64,000 nucleotides of DNA from CAWBQO01 sp963790965 (lineage in GTDB: Bacteria > Bacteroidota > Rhodothermia > Rhodothermales > DASSAV01), in assembly GCA_963790965.1 (NCBI GenBank), contig CAWBQO010000003.1:682001-746000 (forward strand). Direction: 5' to 3'. This document shows, piece by piece, positions 56,291 to 64,000 of the stretch (within the stretch, counting starts at the first letter, position 1; each line of letters begins with the position of its first letter). The position numbers and the translations under genes are program-made. Below the pieces are notes generated by a model. That model saw only the letters and a program-made list of their open reading frames with translations, did not search any database and had not been told where the DNA came from.

Positions 56291-57217
56291 CTATCCTTCT
56301 TCCATTAGCGGCTCCGACTCGAGCAACTTGAAGTCTACGCTTACCACAGTGTCCAGCGCGGACGGTTCGATCGTAAACGAGATCGGTTCGCGCGTCAGGA
56401 GTTCGCCGTCGACGTTGAACCACATGCCGGGATCGGACACAACGCGAAGCGAACGAACCCTTTTGATGAGCACATTCGGATCCGTCAGGTAGTTGCCCGC
56501 GAGTAGCTTGGTTGCGATAGCCGCCATACCCACGACGCCGCAATCCTTGACCAGAACGACGTCCATTAGCCCGTCCCGCGGATCTGCGATCGGCGCGACG
56601 CGCTTGCCGCCGCCCACCGTTCGGCCGTTGGCTACGATGACGTTAACCACGTGCTCCTCGACGCCTTCCTCATCGTCGAAGTAGAACATCGTGTGGAAGT
56701 TCGTCAGGTCCGGCAGAACGGATGCGGCACCGAAAAGGTAGGCGAGCGGTCCCCAACTGTTCTTGAGGTCGGACGTCAGCACCTCATCGACCTGCCCGCT
56801 GAACCCGCCTGCGGCCGCATTGATGACGTAGCGATGCGCGCCCTCGGCTTCCACCCGGATGAGGTCGAGGCGCTCCGTCTTGCCGGCAAGAAGAAGGGCG
56901 AACGCATCCAGCGGATTGCGCGGGATCATCAGGGTGCGAGCAAGGTCGTTGCCGGTGCCGAGTGGAAGGAGGCCGAAATGCGCGCGGCGATCCGCTTCCA
57001 TCAGCCCGTTCACGACGGCGTGGACCGTTCCGTCGCCGCCGGCCGCCGCAACAATGTCGAAGCCCTCGTTCGCGGCGCGGCGGGCAAGCGTTCGCGCGTC
57101 CCCCGCCTCACTCGTGGTCCATGCGACCACGTCAGCCTGCGACTCGATCAGCGAAAGCAGCTCGGTGCCGCCCTCCGCCGATCCGGCATTCGGATTTATG
57201 ATCACGCAAACCGACAT
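56291..57217 (-). CDS. Diacylglycerol/lipid kinase (YegS/BmrU/DgkB family)
   Basis: ATP-dependent lipid kinase of 308 residues. The N-terminal nucleotide-binding region has IINPNAGSAEGG and the signature AAAGGDGTVHAVVNGL; LLPLGTGNDLARTL follows. The C-terminal beta-sandwich carries NAAAGGFSGQVDEV and NVDGELL. The ATG at 57217 matches the family; the frame continues upstream only as an unrelated Arg/Ser-rich stretch inside the next gene. It follows the carbonic anhydrase gene by 34 bp. Specific lipid not readable. Confidence 0.93.
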   Translation of the reverse strand: MSVCVIINPNAGSAEGGTELLSLIESQADVVAWTTSEAGDARTLARRAANEGFDIVAAAGGDGTVHAVVNGLMEADRRAHFGLLPLGTGNDLARTLMIPRNPLDAFALLLAGKTERLDLIRVEAEGAHRYVINAAAGGFSGQVDEVLTSDLKNSWGPLAYLFGAASVLPDLTNFHTMFYFDDEEGVEEHVVNVIVANGRTVGGGKRVAPIADPRDGLMDVVLVKDCGVVGMAAIATKLLAGNYLTDPNVLIKRVRSLRVVSDPGMWFNVDGELLTREPISFTIEPSALDTVVSVDFKLLESEPLMEEG

Positions 57218-57251
57218 AAATCCTACCTGCCGTGCAGCATCTCGTGATAGA

Positions 57252-57827
57252 TTACTGTTGGTGCGCGCCAACGCCCTCCTCCTCCTCCAAGCCATAGAAA
57301 GGATTCTTCTCGGGCACTTCCTTGCCCATGAAGATGGCGCTGTAGCGGACGTAGTTGTCAGCATAGTCTCCTATAGAGGCGATCTCAGCCTCGCTGAGGC
57401 GGCGGACCACCTTCGCGGGCACGCCGAGCACCATTGAATGCGGCGGGATCTCCATGCCGGACGTGACAAGCGCCCGCGCGCCGACGATGCTCCCTGTTCC
57501 CACCACCGCGTGGTCCATAACGACGGCCCCCATGCCGATCAGCACGTTGTCCTCGATCGTGCAACCGTGAACGATCGCGCCGTGCCCCACCGTCACGCGA
57601 TCTCCGATGCGGGTAGGTGCCGAGCCGTGCGTGACATGGACGACGCTGTTATCCTGGATATTCGACTCCGCCCCGATGCGGATGAAGTTCACGTCGCCGC
57701 GGAGGGTTGCGTTATACCAGATGCTGGCCCGAGGCCCGAGCGTCACGTCGCCGATAACGTCGGCGGAGGGCGCGATGAAGTTCGTTTCATCAAAGCGCGG
57801 CGAAGCACCTAAAAAGTCGCTGATCAT
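57252..57827 (-). CDS. Gamma-class carbonic anhydrase-like hexapeptide protein
   Basis: Left-handed parallel beta-helix trimer, 191 residues, of the gamma-CA/YrdA family. The three metal-binding histidines are visible in NSVVHVTHGSAP and VTVGHGAIVHGC. Hexapeptide repeats run from about residue 20 to 135, followed by a C-terminal helix (LSEAEIASIGDYADNYVRY). It may hydrate CO2 or be one of the inactive relatives. ATG at 57827; next on the same strand is the lipid kinase. Confidence 0.92.
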   Translation of the reverse strand: MISDFLGASPRFDETNFIAPSADVIGDVTLGPRASIWYNATLRGDVNFIRIGAESNIQDNSVVHVTHGSAPTRIGDRVTVGHGAIVHGCTIEDNVLIGMGAVVMDHAVVGTGSIVGARALVTSGMEIPPHSMVLGVPAKVVRRLSEAEIASIGDYADNYVRYSAIFMGKEVPEKNPFYGLEEEEGVGAHQQ

Positions 57828-57927
57828 ACCGGTCTCTATTCAAACTCTGCTTGTTTTACGCGGGTGGCAAAAGGTACGACGGATGCGCCCACCCCCGCGC
57901 ACCGAATACAAGAAGAAAGCGTTACGG

Positions 57928-59349
57928 TCAGCGCGGCACCGGCACGCGGGCACCGTCAGGATTGATGCCGGCCGTACAGAGCGCATCTGAAAGCGACAGG
58001 ATGGCCCCACCCGAATGGATTGCGTGGTCGAGCGCGGCGGCAAGGGTCTGGTCCCATCCGGGATGATCGAGGGCGTCCCAGAGCAAGTTGTGCCAGATGC
58101 CAACCGCCACGCCGCCGAAGCGGCGCGCTGTATCGAGGAGATCCCTGATGCGGGCGGTTGCTTCAGCGGGCGTCATGTGCCGCCGGTTGAACAGAGCGGC
58201 ATCCATAAAGGCCGGCGGTGCCTCCCAGACGCTCGTCGGGCTGTCCGCCACGAGGTCATAGAGCTGGAAAGGCAGGCAAGTCCCCCGCCGAAAACCTTCC
58301 CGTTCCGCAAAGCCAAGGCTGCTGTCGACGACCACGCCCGCCCTCTGGAGCAAAGCCGGAGACCGGGCAGGGTCGAAGCGCAAGTAGTGCTGCCGGTGCG
58401 TTGCTACCATCCGGCCCGCTGCAGCCATGAGTCGCGCCTTTTCCTCTTCCAAATACCCCTCGTGCAGAAAAGCGTGGTATCCTGGATGAATGCCTATCTC
58501 GTGCCCACGCTCAGAAAGCACCCTCAGCCATGCGCGGATCGCCTTGGAATGTATCCGGTATGCGGCATCATGCGGGCCATGCGCGCCGGCTTTGATAAAG
58601 AAGGTGGCCTTGCCGCCGCGCGCTTCGGTCTCTGCAGCAAGACGGCGGAATGAAACGGCGTACGGATCGAGGCGGCGGAGCGCGTCGGTGGCGGGGCGCA
58701 GAAGATCCGTAACACGACCTTGGCCGCGCACGAGCGCTTTCAGGCCGCGCTGCAGGTAGGACCCCGTCGGACCCAGCCGCCATTTACGCAGATAATCGAT
58801 GTCGAATGTCGGACAGAGTACCCACTCGGGATCAGACCGGGGAAGGCTGTGCCCCAACAAGCCGTGCTCCCGCAGATGCGCGGCAAGCACTTGCCGGTAG
58901 GCGTCCACAAAGGGCCGCACGTCGCCGCCGAGTTCAGCCTGAAGGGAGGCGGCGTACGGGAAACGGCCGTGTTCGTCGCGCCGCGGACGGGCGAGTTCTT
59001 GCCACCCCGAAAGCCAGAAGAAGGCAGAAGCTATGAGGTCCGGCGTGCCGTCCAGGAGCTTGAACGGCACGGGCCACCCCTCCCCGTCCCACTGGAGCAC
59101 CGTTGCCATCTCGGGAAGGCTGCGTGGACGCGCGAAGAAGTGCGCTGTTGCGGGAGCTGCGGCGAAAACAAGTCCGGAGGGTGGCGCTTGGTCGGCGGGA
59201 CCGTAATAGAGCGCCGCATTCTCTCCCGGCCGCTGCCAGGCAGGCCGGAAGCCGAGCGGCCGAAGCAGTTCGGTCAGGGCATAACGCGCTTTACCGGCAA
59301 GCGCCGGTGCCGCGAGCACGCAGACCGGTAAAGATTGCGGTTGAATCAT
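57928..59349 (-). CDS. Polysaccharide deacetylase-like protein (DUF7033-type N-terminus)
   Basis: A 473-residue cytoplasmic protein. The N-terminal 200 residues have the pattern of Bacteroidota proteins where an unknown domain precedes a NodB-like domain. The C-terminal deacetylase domain has TFDIDYLRKWRL (metal Asp), GKATFFIKAG and GHEIGIHPGYHAFLH (metal His pair), with SLGFAEREGFRRGTC and IWHNLLWDALDH towards the end. Substrate unknown, possibly a capsule or exopolysaccharide sugar. The ATG at 59349 is chosen; the frame runs upstream to 59643 through non-coding-like sequence. Divergent from the GNAT gene. Confidence 0.85.
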   Translation of the reverse strand: MIQPQSLPVCVLAAPALAGKARYALTELLRPLGFRPAWQRPGENAALYYGPADQAPPSGLVFAAAPATAHFFARPRSLPEMATVLQWDGEGWPVPFKLLDGTPDLIASAFFWLSGWQELARPRRDEHGRFPYAASLQAELGGDVRPFVDAYRQVLAAHLREHGLLGHSLPRSDPEWVLCPTFDIDYLRKWRLGPTGSYLQRGLKALVRGQGRVTDLLRPATDALRRLDPYAVSFRRLAAETEARGGKATFFIKAGAHGPHDAAYRIHSKAIRAWLRVLSERGHEIGIHPGYHAFLHEGYLEEEKARLMAAAGRMVATHRQHYLRFDPARSPALLQRAGVVVDSSLGFAEREGFRRGTCLPFQLYDLVADSPTSVWEAPPAFMDAALFNRRHMTPAEATARIRDLLDTARRFGGVAVGIWHNLLWDALDHPGWDQTLAAALDHAIHSGGAILSLSDALCTAGINPDGARVPVPR

Positions 59350-59445
59350 GAACGCTTTCGCTCCGGGCGTGCCCGGGGTGGAACATCTTCGTTGCGCCTT
59401 CAATTTACGATTCAGACGCCCAAATCCGACGCCCAGCCCAAGATC

Positions 59446-59871
59446 ATGCCCAGCAGCGAGTCCGAACCTGCACCGTCCGTCGAAAGCCTTTCCATACGCG
59501 AAGGGATGGACGGCATCACGCCGTCGCGCATCCGAACCCTCTACCGACGGGCACCTTTGCACCGGCCGGTGCGCTCGCTGGAAGACATTCAGCGGATGTA
59601 CGAAAACGCAACGCTCGTACTCTCCGCCTGGAATGAGGGGCACCTGGCGGGCGTTGCGCGCGTCATGACCGACTGGGTGCTCTACAGCTACCTGTGCGAT
59701 CTGGCCGTGGAGCCGGATGTGCAGGGTCTCGGCGTCGGCAAGCGACTGATCGAGGAGATCCGCGCGCGCTGCCCGGGCACAGACCTCATGCTGCGGGACT
59801 CGGACCTTTCAACGGGCTTTTACGAACACCTCGGCTTCGACAAGGTGGATAACGCCTGGATCAGCCGCTAA
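59446..59871 (+). CDS. GNAT-family N-acetyltransferase
   Basis: A 141-residue GCN5-related acetyltransferase using acetyl-CoA. The core fold is short: LVLSAWNEGHLAGVARVMTDW, then the P-loop-like V-xx-Q-G-L-G-V-G-K motif in VEPDVQGLGVGKRLIEEI, and FYEHLGFDKVDNAW at the C-terminus. The ATG at 59446 is used because 37 residues upstream to 59335 lack family character. It ends 9 bp before the convergent response-regulator stop. Substrate unknown. Confidence 0.87.
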   Translation: MPSSESEPAPSVESLSIREGMDGITPSRIRTLYRRAPLHRPVRSLEDIQRMYENATLVLSAWNEGHLAGVARVMTDWVLYSYLCDLAVEPDVQGLGVGKRLIEEIRARCPGTDLMLRDSDLSTGFYEHLGFDKVDNAWISR

Positions 59872-59880
59872 ACTCCGGGA

Positions 59881-60645
59881 CTACTGCAGGCCGGCGGTAG
59901 CCGCCGCCGGTGTCGTTTCCGACGCTTCGGGCGGTGCTGCGTTGGAAAGGCGGTACCCTGAGCCGTAGACGGTCTCGATGTAAACGGGGAAGGCAGGGTT
60001 CGGCTCGATCTTCTTGCGAAGAGAGGCGATATGCCGGTCGATGGTGCGCGTAATCAAGTCCGGCGGGAGCCGCCAGACGTCCATCAGGATCTGCTCGCGC
60101 GTGAGCGTGCGTCCTTTGTTCTCGATCATGTAGTGCAGCAGTTCGAATTCCTGCACCGTAAGTTCAACCGCTTCTCCGCCGCGCAGCGCCCGGTGTGAGG
60201 AGAAGTTCACTTCCAGGTTGCCGACGAAGTGAATGTCCATCGGCCTCTCGGACGGCGGAAGGTGCCTCGTGAGGATGGCACGCACGCGAGCGATAAGGAC
60301 ATCGGCGCTGAAGGGCTTGACGACGTAGTCGTCCACCCCGAGTTCGAAGCCATTGAGAATGTCCTGGGTCTCGCCGCGCGCGGTGAGCATGAGAACGGGG
60401 AATGAATGACCTTTGGCGCGGAGGTGCCGCACGAGATCGAAGCCGTTCATGCGCGGCATCATGACGTCGAGCAGCGCAAGGTCCACGTCTTTCCGATCAT
60501 CGAGCAAGGCGAGGGCCTGCTCACCGTCGGCGGCAGCGCTTACGCGGTAGCCTTTCAGCTCGAGGTAGTCCTGTAAGCCCTCGCGGATGTCCTTGTCGTC
60601 GTCGACGACGAGGATATGAAACTGGCGGGAATCTGATGCAATCAT
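59881..60645 (-). CDS. OmpR-family response regulator (orphan)
   Basis: A 254-residue transcription regulator: receiver domain (acidic pocket VVDDDKD, phospho-Asp in ALLDVMMPRMNGFD, Lys in VVKPFSA) and a C-terminal winged helix (about 135-235, with LTVQEFELLHYMIENKGRTLTR in parts and TIDRHIASLRKKI). A 20-residue Ala/Pro/Thr tail ends it. No histidine kinase adjoins it on either side. The HAMP-array kinase 43 kb away also lacks an output domain, but any link is speculative. ATG at 60645. Confidence 0.93.
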   Translation of the reverse strand: MIASDSRQFHILVVDDDKDIREGLQDYLELKGYRVSAAADGEQALALLDDRKDVDLALLDVMMPRMNGFDLVRHLRAKGHSFPVLMLTARGETQDILNGFELGVDDYVVKPFSADVLIARVRAILTRHLPPSERPMDIHFVGNLEVNFSSHRALRGGEAVELTVQEFELLHYMIENKGRTLTREQILMDVWRLPPDLITRTIDRHIASLRKKIEPNPAFPVYIETVYGSGYRLSNAAPPEASETTPAAATAGLQ

Positions 60646-60855
60646 GTTGAGGCTGCGCTTCAGAAATTACATGGTACGAAGGCGGCGTCGCCTGCCCGCC
60701 ACGAACGGCAGATAGGCTTCGGCAACCGCGCCTAAGATAACCCAACGGTATACTGTATCGACGGCGGAAACCGATCATCATTCTCTATTTGACCGATCCG
60801 GCCGGTAACTTTTCTGTTCGCGCTGTAGCCCTGCTCTTTTCCTGTCGCAAGCAGG

Positions 60856-61446
60856 TCATTCTGCGGCGCGAACGCCCTCCGGAGCAAGCAAGCGCGCGGA
60901 CATCTCAAACTCCAGGTGTACCCGGCTTCCGACGAGGCCGTCCACCATCTCCGGGAGCGCCTCCCACCCGAGATTGAAGTCGTGGCGGTCTATGCTGCAT
61001 GACGTATGAAGCGTGAGCCTCTCGCGGCGTCCGCCCTCGTCCTCGACTGCCAGGATGGTGGCGAGGAGCCGAATGGGCCGGCTGACGCCGTGCAGCGTCA
61101 GTTCTCCTTCCACATCGAACTGGTCCGCCTCATGCGCCTGCATGGCTTTGCTTTTGAACTGAATGACTGGAAAAGCCTCTGAGTTGAGAAAGGCGGACGA
61201 TCGGAGGAATCGGTCGCGGTCGGCGATTCCCGTTTCGATGGTGGCGGATTGCACCTCGATGAGCGCGCGCGTCGCCTCCGGCCGGGCAGGATCGTACAGG
61301 ATACTGCCGCTGTAGCCGTCGAAGCGGCCATCGACGTGGCCAATTCCGAAGTACGCGACTCGGAAGCCGAGCCTACTGTGCAAAGGGTCGATGGTGTAGC
61401 GTTCCGACTGCGTGACTGCGTCGGACCGTTCCGCGTTCTGTGTCAT
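60856..61446 (-). CDS. YceI-family lipid-binding protein
   Basis: YceI proteins are beta-barrel lipocalin-like binders of isoprenoid lipids. The 196 residues keep the hallmarks YTIDPLHSRLGFRVAYFGIGHVDGRF (parts), RALIEVQSATIETGIADRD and FPVIQFKSKAM. No signal peptide is visible with the ATG at 61446, suggesting a cytoplasmic form; a longer frame to 61569 adds no signal either. dxs in the same window makes isoprenoid precursors, but no genetic link is seen. Confidence 0.9.
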   Translation of the reverse strand: MTQNAERSDAVTQSERYTIDPLHSRLGFRVAYFGIGHVDGRFDGYSGSILYDPARPEATRALIEVQSATIETGIADRDRFLRSSAFLNSEAFPVIQFKSKAMQAHEADQFDVEGELTLHGVSRPIRLLATILAVEDEGGRRERLTLHTSCSIDRHDFNLGWEALPEMVDGLVGSRVHLEFEMSARLLAPEGVRAAE

Positions 61447-61608
61447 GATCCCGAAGGGTTGGTTTCGAGCGTTGAAGGCATTGTCCGGAAGCCGGCCGGG
61501 GTGCCTTGCAGGAATCATTACAACCGTCGGCCCGATAGGCTCGAACCCGGCGCGACGACTCCGGTACACAATGAATCAAACTTTTGCCGCTTATTAAAAC
61601 GAATTCTT

Positions 61609-62274
61609 ATGGGAGATCGCACGGTACTTCAGAGTCGCACAGCCGCTGCCGAACGCCTGGCCACGGATCTCGCGGACTTCGGCGACGATCGGAGCGTGGT
61701 GCTCGGCCTATCGCCGGGCGGCATGGTGCTCGCGGACGTTATCGCGAGGAAGATCGGTGCAACCCTTCTACCACTCGTCGTGCGCAAGATCAGGCCGCCG
61801 GACCATCCTGAATCGGTTGTGGGCGCGGTGGCTCCCGGCGGCATCCTGGTGCTGAACAATTCGGAAATCGAGGCGCTGGGCCTCGACGAGTCCTCCATCG
61901 ATGAAGCGGCGGCGCGGGAGCGAGCGGAGAAACGCCGGAGGATGCGCAACTACGGCGCGACCGAGGAAATCGACGTGGAAAACAGGGACGTGATTCTGGT
62001 TGATGATGGACTGCAGACGGGCCTTTCGGCTATAGCGGCGTTGGAGTTCGTGCGCCGCCGCCATCCCGCCCGCATCGCTTTTGCGGTGGGCGTCTGCCCG
62101 AGGGCGGCCGTGGCTCATTTCGCCGAGGAAATGGACTTGTTTCGATGCGCCGCCACGCCGGACCCGTTCTACTCCGTGGCGGATGCTTATGCGGAATTCC
62201 CGGAAGTAGATGAGGATGAAGTCATTTCCATAATGAAAAGGCACGGCGCGTCGGAAGAGGCCGCCCGCTCGTAA
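61609..62274 (+). CDS. Phosphoribosyltransferase-domain protein
   Basis: A 221-residue type I PRTase fold. The PRPP-binding signature is VILVDDGLQTGLSAIAAL; the N-terminal VVLGLSPGGMVLADVIARKI segment is the family's usual start, and VVRKIRPPDHPESVVGAV follows. The hood and substrate region does not match hypoxanthine, uracil or orotate enzymes; stand-alone proteins of this type are often of unknown substrate and sometimes fused to hydrolases. The ATG at 61609 follows AT-rich DNA. Divergent from YceI. Confidence 0.85.
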   Translation: MGDRTVLQSRTAAAERLATDLADFGDDRSVVLGLSPGGMVLADVIARKIGATLLPLVVRKIRPPDHPESVVGAVAPGGILVLNNSEIEALGLDESSIDEAAARERAEKRRRMRNYGATEEIDVENRDVILVDDGLQTGLSAIAALEFVRRRHPARIAFAVGVCPRAAVAHFAEEMDLFRCAATPDPFYSVADAYAEFPEVDEDEVISIMKRHGASEEAARS

Positions 62275-62333
62275 CGCCGCCCCGTTCGGTGCAACACAGA
62301 AAAGCGACGCGAAAATAAATAAGCACTGCGGAT

Positions 62334-63161
62334 ATGGAACTGACAAAGCAAGGATTCGACATTTCTGATTTTCAGGTGGACGTGCTCGACGAGAGCCGCC
62401 AAACGCCGGTTCTAGTCGACTTCTGGGCACCCTGGTGCGGACCATGCCGCGCGCTCGGCCCGACCCTGGAGAAACTGGCGGGCGAGAGTGGCGGCCGCTG
62501 GAAGCTTGCAAAGGTGAACACCGACGAGAACCCGGACATCTCCAGTCGCTACGGCATTCGGGGCATCCCCGCCGTTAAGTTGTTCGTTAGCGGGAAGGTC
62601 GTCGACGAGTTTACCGGCGTTCTGCCGGACTACGCAGTGCGGCAGTGGCTTGAAAAGGCGCTCCCGAGCAAAGGCAAGGATCTTCTCCTGCAGGCCGAAC
62701 TCGAATCGGCTGCGGGAAGGGATACGGAAGCCGCCGCGCTTCTTGAAGATGCGCTCCGGGAAGAGCCTGGCAACCCGACTGCGGCCGCCATGTTGGCACG
62801 GCTCATCGTCTTCTCCGACCCTGAACGCGCGGCCCAGCTGGTTGGCGGCGCGGCTTTTGCCGGAGCCGAGCATGTGCAAACGGCCGAGGCCGTGTCCGTC
62901 TTTGCCAGGCTGCTCAGTAGCTCGTCGGAAGAAGACCTGCCGGAGGGCAATGGAAAGGTCGCTTACGCGCAAGCGCTCGAGGCGCTGCGCCGCAAAGACT
63001 ACGACGCGGCGCTCGCGCGATTCCTCGACGTCATTCGCACCGACCGGTATTACAACGAAGATGCCGCCCGGAAAGCTTGCGTAGCCCTCTTCACCCTGCT
63101 TGGTCCGGCCCACCCGGCGACCACCAAATACCGGAGAACGTTCGATATGTCGCTCTATTGA
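62334..63161 (+). CDS. Thioredoxin-TPR protein (YbbN/CnoX-like)
   Basis: A 275-residue cytoplasmic protein: thioredoxin fold (residues 10-110) with a canonical WCGPC active site, then a helical TPR-like domain (about 120-270). The layout matches YbbN/CnoX, a chaperone-like thioredoxin, but E. coli's version has lost the first cysteine whereas this keeps both, so redox activity is likely. ATG at 62334. The next gene's possible TTG start follows its stop directly, so the two are co-transcribed. Confidence 0.92.
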   Translation: MELTKQGFDISDFQVDVLDESRQTPVLVDFWAPWCGPCRALGPTLEKLAGESGGRWKLAKVNTDENPDISSRYGIRGIPAVKLFVSGKVVDEFTGVLPDYAVRQWLEKALPSKGKDLLLQAELESAAGRDTEAAALLEDALREEPGNPTAAAMLARLIVFSDPERAAQLVGGAAFAGAEHVQTAEAVSVFARLLSSSSEEDLPEGNGKVAYAQALEALRRKDYDAALARFLDVIRTDRYYNEDAARKACVALFTLLGPAHPATTKYRRTFDMSLY

Positions 63162-63200
63162 TTGGCGCGGCAGGATTCTACGAGCAAAAGCAAAGACGCT

Positions 63201-63620
63201 GTGAGTCAGCACCGGCATCTATACACGGCAACGATCCCGGTGCGATGGATCGACCAGGACGCCCTCGGGCACATCAACAACAGTCGGTACTTCACCTACT
63301 TCGAGCAGACGCGGGTGGACTGGCTGGCGGGCCTCGACATAGAATGGCAGCAGCGTACGGGGCCGGTGCTCGTGAGGGCCGCGTGCGACTTCAAGCGCGC
63401 GGTCACCTTCCCCGCCTTTCTTCGGGTAGCGCTGTTCGCTGGCGAGCCGGGGCGTAGCAGTTTGCCTACCTTCTACCGCGTGTACGACGGAGCCGAGGAT
63501 AACTCGCCGTGCGCGCTCGGCGAGGCAACCGTAGTGTGGGTCGATGTAGAGAAAGGACGGCCGGTGAGCCTACCGGAGTCGGTAAGAAAAGCCGTTCTCG
63601 CCGCGCCTTTCGAGGAATGA
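63201..63620 (+). CDS. Hotdog-fold acyl-CoA thioesterase (4HBT family)
   Basis: Hotdog-fold thioesterase, 139 residues from the GTG at 63201. The 4HBT pattern is clear: PVRWIDQDALGHINNSRYFTYFEQ (read in parts), with the catalytic Asp/His positions in D-x-L-GH-x-NN. The frame also opens at a TTG at 63162, immediately after the YbbN-like stop, adding 13 Ser/Asp-rich residues that are not needed. Substrate unknown. Confidence 0.88.
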   Translation: MSQHRHLYTATIPVRWIDQDALGHINNSRYFTYFEQTRVDWLAGLDIEWQQRTGPVLVRAACDFKRAVTFPAFLRVALFAGEPGRSSLPTFYRVYDGAEDNSPCALGEATVVWVDVEKGRPVSLPESVRKAVLAAPFEE

Positions 63621-63916
63621 GGCTGCGGCGCGTGAGTCGTTGCCGTCCGACGTAACGTTTGGCAGCGTTCGTCTCGCGTCGCGGGCCGCGACAAAGGCCT
63701 GTCGCGGCGGCTAACTTGCGCATGCTCTTCAGGTACACAATGCCGCCTACACATAAAAGCCTCTCTCCGAAACTTGTAAGCCCTTCCGGCCATATAATCA
63801 GTTGATTTCGGAAAGTAGATTGATTATTATGGAAGAAGCCGCGGAAGCCGCGCGGTATAGTCTTTGCAGGAAAGAAGTCCGAGCCAAATGGTGGCGGGAT
63901 TAGATCGATAGATTGA
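63621..63916. other. Intergenic region before the last gene
   Basis: A 296-bp gap. The left half has GC-rich sequence without a clear hairpin. The right half is AT-rich (about 63790-63830) and carries TATAGTCTTTG at about 63854, one base too long for TAnnTTTG, before the next ATG. No gene is seen. Confidence 0.4.
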
Positions 63917-64000
63917 ATGAAACACTGGATACAACTCCTTACCCTCGCGCTGCTCGTTGCCGGCGGTTCGCCGGTAGTTGCAGCCGCGCAGAACGACGCA
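63917..64000 (+). CDS. Secreted protein, 3'-truncated by the window edge
   Basis: The ATG at 63917 starts 28 codons that run off the window. They encode a basic n-region, a hydrophobic core (LLTLALLVAGG) and an AAAQ-type cleavage region, that is, a signal peptide. The mature protein is not visible, so no family can be named. Confidence 0.6.
   Translation, partial: MKHWIQLLTLALLVAGGSPVVAAAQNDA

Overview
The window is a high-GC, gene-dense chromosomal segment. It carries about 50 protein-coding genes, no rRNA, no recognisable tRNA, no CRISPR array and no insertion sequence. The gene set points to the Bacteroidota side of the FCB group, most likely a Rhodothermota (Rhodothermales-like) bacterium. 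Pointers are a TonB-dependent receptor with a carboxypeptidase-regulatory N-terminus paired with a DUF4249 lipoprotein, a DUF3098-like membrane protein, the small family often mislabelled 'ABC transporter ATPase' in Bacteroidota, a DksA/TraR-like protein of the Bacteroidota type, weak or absent Shine-Dalgarno sequences, and matches to the Bacteroidota -7 promoter element TAnnTTTG. The taxonomic call is an inference from content, not from a marker tree.

Layout, left to right. 1-2.6 kb: truncated pruA, a small membrane protein and a GntR regulator. 2.6-10.1 kb (minus): an apparent operon rodZ-like, ligA, sodium/solute symporter, 7TM-HD phosphodiesterase. 10.4-18.7 kb (plus): a giant soluble hybrid histidine kinase (2319 aa, 12 exact 276-bp HAMP-pair repeats, GAF, HisKA, HATPase, three receiver domains), followed 17 bp later by a second receiver-kinase protein. 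18.7-21.2 kb (minus): LMW phosphatase, fructosamine-kinase-family protein and a pentapeptide-repeat membrane protein. 21.3-25 kb (plus): dxs, a small conserved protein and a secreted L,D-transpeptidase.

25-37.3 kb (minus) is one long colinear block: CPXCG protein, yggS, divIVA (frameshifted), purine nucleoside phosphorylase, unknown acidic protein, ileS, DksA/TraR-like, lspA, lepA, a secreted protein, lepB. Its core order (yggS, divIVA, ileS, dksA-like, lspA) parallels the ylmE-divIVA-ileS-ylyA-lspA region of Bacillus-type genomes. 37.5-43.5 kb: an M24 peptidase, a possible M14-like lipoprotein, a SPOR lipoprotein, then DUF4249 plus TonB receptor. 44-50.7 kb (plus, with one small reverse gene): gyrA, a DUF1343/NamZ muramidase, a PBP4-type carboxypeptidase and mreD. 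50.8-54.7 kb (minus): a four-gene sodium-pumping decarboxylase operon and an ABM-domain protein. 55-64 kb: small hypotheticals, a lipid/diacylglycerol kinase, a gamma-class carbonic anhydrase, a polysaccharide deacetylase, a GNAT, an orphan OmpR regulator, YceI, a phosphoribosyltransferase, thioredoxin and thioesterase, and the first 28 codons of a secreted protein.

Themes: cell-envelope growth and turnover (RodZ, MreD, L,D-transpeptidase, PBP4, NamZ, SPOR, LspA, LepB) and sodium energetics (decarboxylase pump, SSS symporter) run through otherwise housekeeping DNA. The most notable items are the HAMP-array kinase, the GIHH-signature IleS, the single-base break in divIVA, and the LMW-phosphatase/fructosamine-kinase pair that suggests a protein deglycation unit.
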